NCBI GenBank assembly: GCA_947460165.1
Contig: CANHKH010000151.1
Location: forward strand, 1-7,798
Source: Comamonadaceae bacterium
GTDB lineage: Bacteria > Pseudomonadota > Gammaproteobacteria > Burkholderiales > Burkholderiaceae_C
Length of the DNA: 7,798 bases
Direction of reading: 5' to 3'
Part shown: one piece after another, positions 5,970-7,798 of the stretch
Numbering within the stretch: position 1 is the stretch's first letter
How the letters are laid out: each line of letters starts with the position of its first letter
Translations under genes and position numbers: made by a program
Notes under the pieces: model-generated
The model's database searches: none
Seen by the model: the letters and a program-made list of their open reading frames with translations, nothing else
Told to the model about the DNA's origin: nothing

Positions 5970-6854
5970 ATGAACTACCAGATTGGAAAAAAACCTTATG
6001 AATGGCCGGGCGGTGCGCCCCTGGCCCTGTCGGTGGTGCTCAACGTGGAAGAGGGCGCCGAGGCCAACATCCTCGATGGCGATAAATACCCCGAGCCGGT
6101 CGATGAAATGGGCCTGGCGCTCAAGCGCAGCATGCGCAACCACGGCAACGAGTCCAATTACCGCTACGGCCTGACCCGGGGCGGGCCCCGCGTGATGCGC
6201 CTCTTCGAGCAATACGGCATACGCGCCACCATCACCGCCTGTGCGTTGGCGCTTGAGCGCGCCCCCGAACTGGCACGCGAGATTTTGCGCCAGGGCCACG
6301 AGGTCACCTCGCACGGCTACCGCTGGGCGCACCAGTTCCACATGGACGAGACGCAAGAGCGCGACTACATCCGCAAGGCGGTGGCCTCGCTGGAGAAAAC
6401 CACCGGCCGCAAGCCGCAGGGCTGGCTCTCGCGCTACCTGCTGACCGACCATACCCGCCGCTTGCTGTGCGAAGAGGGCTTCCTCTATCACATGGACGAC
6501 TATGGCGACGACGAGCCGCGCTGGGAAGCCGTTGATGGCAAGCCCATCGTGATCCTGCCATACCAGGTGGACAACAACGACATGAAGATGTGGTCCGCAC
6601 CGGCCTATACCCCGGAGCAGTGGCTCAAGTACGCGATGGACAACCTCGAGTGGATGATTGCCGAGGGCAAGCACGAGGTGAACATGATGTCGCTGGGCCT
6701 GCACATGAGGATCATCGGCCGGCCCGGCCGCGTCTGGGCGCTGGAAAAGTTCCTGGCCCATGCCGCCGAGCGCGCCCGGCAAGGCCAGGTCTGGCTGGCC
6801 ACGCGCGAGGAGATCGCCCGCCACTTTGCCAGCCAGGTGCCCTGGCGTGGCTGA
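5970..6854 (+). CDS. Polysaccharide deacetylase-fold hydrolase, PuuE-like
   Basis: This 294-residue cytosolic protein (no signal peptide) belongs to the NodB/polysaccharide-deacetylase superfamily, in the branch that includes PuuE allantoinase and the HpPgdA-type proteins. The branch is recognised by LSVVLNVEEGAE (20-31), which replaces the 'TFDD' motif of true sugar deacetylases. Other landmarks are the basic RYGLTRGGPRVMRLFEQYGIRAT segment (65-87), GHEVTSHGYRW (109-119) with the superfamily His, GWLSR (151-155) followed by HTRRLLCEEGFLYHMDDYGDD (161-181), and the C-terminal LGLHMRIIGRPGRV (242-255). PuuE was described as an allantoinase acting without a bound metal. Relatives hydrolyse other cyclic or linear amides, so the likely reaction here is C-N bond hydrolysis of an unknown amide, imide or N-acyl compound. 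No purine-catabolism genes are nearby. It overlaps the next gene by 8 nt, forming an operon. Confidence 0.88.
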   Translation: MNYQIGKKPYEWPGGAPLALSVVLNVEEGAEANILDGDKYPEPVDEMGLALKRSMRNHGNESNYRYGLTRGGPRVMRLFEQYGIRATITACALALERAPELAREILRQGHEVTSHGYRWAHQFHMDETQERDYIRKAVASLEKTTGRKPQGWLSRYLLTDHTRRLLCEEGFLYHMDDYGDDEPRWEAVDGKPIVILPYQVDNNDMKMWSAPAYTPEQWLKYAMDNLEWMIAEGKHEVNMMSLGLHMRIIGRPGRVWALEKFLAHAAERARQGQVWLATREEIARHFASQVPWRG

Positions 6855-7798
6855 GATCGACTGGCCGCGCTGGCTGCGGCCAGGCGACCAGGTGGTGTGC
6901 TCCCACATGTCGGCCGAGCCGGTGGCGCTGCTGGCCGATTTGGCCAGCTGTCCCGACCTGCCAGAGCCGCTGCACCTCATGCTGGGTGTGCCCTTTTCCC
7001 GCGCTGCCGCCGATTTGCCCGTGGGCTGCTTGCTCAGCACCTATGGCGGCATGGGCAGCGCCGGCGGGCTGGCCCGCGAGCGTGCGGTGGACATCAGCCC
7101 GCTGGCCTACAGCCGCTCGGAACGGGTCTACCAGGCTGGCCTGGCGCATTGCGACGTGGCCCTGGTGTCGCTGGGCCAAGGCAGCGATGGCCGGCTCTTC
7201 ATGGCCCCTTCGCACGGTCCGGTGTTGGCAGCGGCCCGGCAAGCCCGGCACGTGCTTGCCCAGCTCAGTCCCCATGTGCCTTGTGTGCCGGGTTCCGAAT
7301 GGCCGGCTGAGCTGGCGCCTGTGGCGGTGCTCCAGACCGACCACGGTCCCTGGCCGTTGCGCGATGCCGAACCGGGCGAGGTCGAGCGGCGCATCGCCGG
7401 CTTGATCGCCGGCTTGGTGCCTGACGGCGCCTGCCTCCAAGTGGGCATTGGTACACTGCCTTCGGCGGTGCTGGAAGAGCTGGCTTCACACCGGCATCTG
7501 GGGGTGCACACCGGCATGTTGTCCGACGGGCTGTGGCGGCTGATCGAAAAGGGCGCGGTCGACCATTCCCGCAAGAGCCGCGATGCGGGCGTGGCCGTGA
7601 CCGGCTGTGTGTGCGGCAGTGCGCGGCTGTATGCGGCGGTCGATGGGCATGCAGGCATCGTGATGCGCGAGCCCAGCTACACGCATGACCTGGCGGTGAT
7701 TGCGGCGCAAAGCGCGATGTTTTGCTTGAACAGCGCGCTGGAGGTGGACCTGTTGGGCAACGCCAACGCCGAAACCGTGACCGGTCCCGATGGGGCCT
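6847..7798 (+). CDS. Acetyl-CoA hydrolase/CoA-transferase family protein, 3'-truncated
   Basis: The first 317 residues of a protein related to 4-hydroxybutyrate CoA-transferase, succinyl-CoA:acetate CoA-transferase and acetyl-CoA hydrolase; full-length relatives are roughly 420-500 residues. The start is GTG at 6847, with AGGTG at 6835-6839 seven bases upstream, and it overlaps the preceding stop by 8 nt. Family landmarks are LSTYGGMGSAGGL (63-75), the CoA-binding-type loop QVGIGTLPSAVLEEL (198-212), LGVHTGMLSDGLWRLIEKGAV (218-238), CGSARLYA (256-263) and CLNSALEVDLLGNANAETV (293-311). The key oddity is Gly223: in the characterised enzymes this spot in 'HTEM' or 'YTEV' is the glutamate that forms the glutamyl-CoA intermediate. 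Without it, ordinary CoA transfer through a Glu thioester is not expected at this site. Thus the fold is secure, but the activity (transferase, hydrolase or other) is not. The C-terminal domain lies beyond the window. Confidence 0.87.
   Translation, partial: MAEIDWPRWLRPGDQVVCSHMSAEPVALLADLASCPDLPEPLHLMLGVPFSRAAADLPVGCLLSTYGGMGSAGGLARERAVDISPLAYSRSERVYQAGLAHCDVALVSLGQGSDGRLFMAPSHGPVLAAARQARHVLAQLSPHVPCVPGSEWPAELAPVAVLQTDHGPWPLRDAEPGEVERRIAGLIAGLVPDGACLQVGIGTLPSAVLEELASHRHLGVHTGMLSDGLWRLIEKGAVDHSRKSRDAGVAVTGCVCGSARLYAAVDGHAGIVMREPSYTHDLAVIAAQSAMFCLNSALEVDLLGNANAETVTGPDGA

Noticed and set aside
5784..7040. Long open frame on the - strand opposite the PuuE-like gene and extending into the CoA-transferase gene
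   Set aside because: It runs antisense to two clear genes, spans the divergent promoter and has no recognisable domain.
1..7798. Mobile element, phage, CRISPR or toxin-antitoxin content
   Set aside because: No transposase, integrase, terminal inverted repeats, spaced direct repeats or small paired toxin-like genes were seen; composition looks even across the window.

Overview
The window is GC-rich, densely packed chromosomal DNA. Codon use, gene families and protein style fit a betaproteobacterium, most likely a Comamonadaceae-type Burkholderiales. This assignment is inferred from protein character, because no taxonomic marker gene is present. There are eight protein-coding genes (six complete, two cut by the window edges) and no rRNA, tRNA, CRISPR or insertion sequence that I can support.

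Layout. Positions 1-3726 (+) hold a transporter operon: the C-terminal part of a TRAP small permease (DctQ), the TRAP large permease (DctM), the periplasmic TRAP solute receptor (DctP) and a DMT/EamA-family permease. Two of its three junctions are stop/start overlaps. Positions 3741-5914 (-) hold a two-gene operon converging on it: an enoyl-CoA hydratase/isomerase-family protein followed by an MmgE/PrpD-family protein, with a 4-nt ATGA overlap. A 55-bp divergent intergenic region (5915-5969) follows. It has an AT-rich promoter-like core and a small palindrome that could be an operator. Positions 5970-7798 (+) hold a PuuE-like polysaccharide-deacetylase-fold hydrolase and an acetyl-CoA hydrolase/CoA-transferase-family protein that runs off the end. 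These two overlap by 8 nt.

How it may work together (inference). The set resembles a catabolic island for an organic acid or an amide/imide-type compound. TRAP would bring in an anionic substrate, the PuuE-like hydrolase would open or deacylate it, the CoA-transferase homologue would activate it as a CoA thioester, and the crotonase-fold and MmgE/PrpD proteins would do lyase or hydration chemistry. The substrate cannot be read from the sequence.

The most interesting point is that three of the four enzyme-like proteins lack residues considered catalytic in the best-known members of their families. The CoA-transferase homologue has HTG where the nucleophilic Glu motif HTE is expected. The crotonase has Ala at both classical hydratase Glu positions. 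The MmgE/PrpD protein has changed the usual DD...HP motif to DC...LP. Either the cluster performs unusual chemistry, or these are established divergent subfamilies with undefined reactions.
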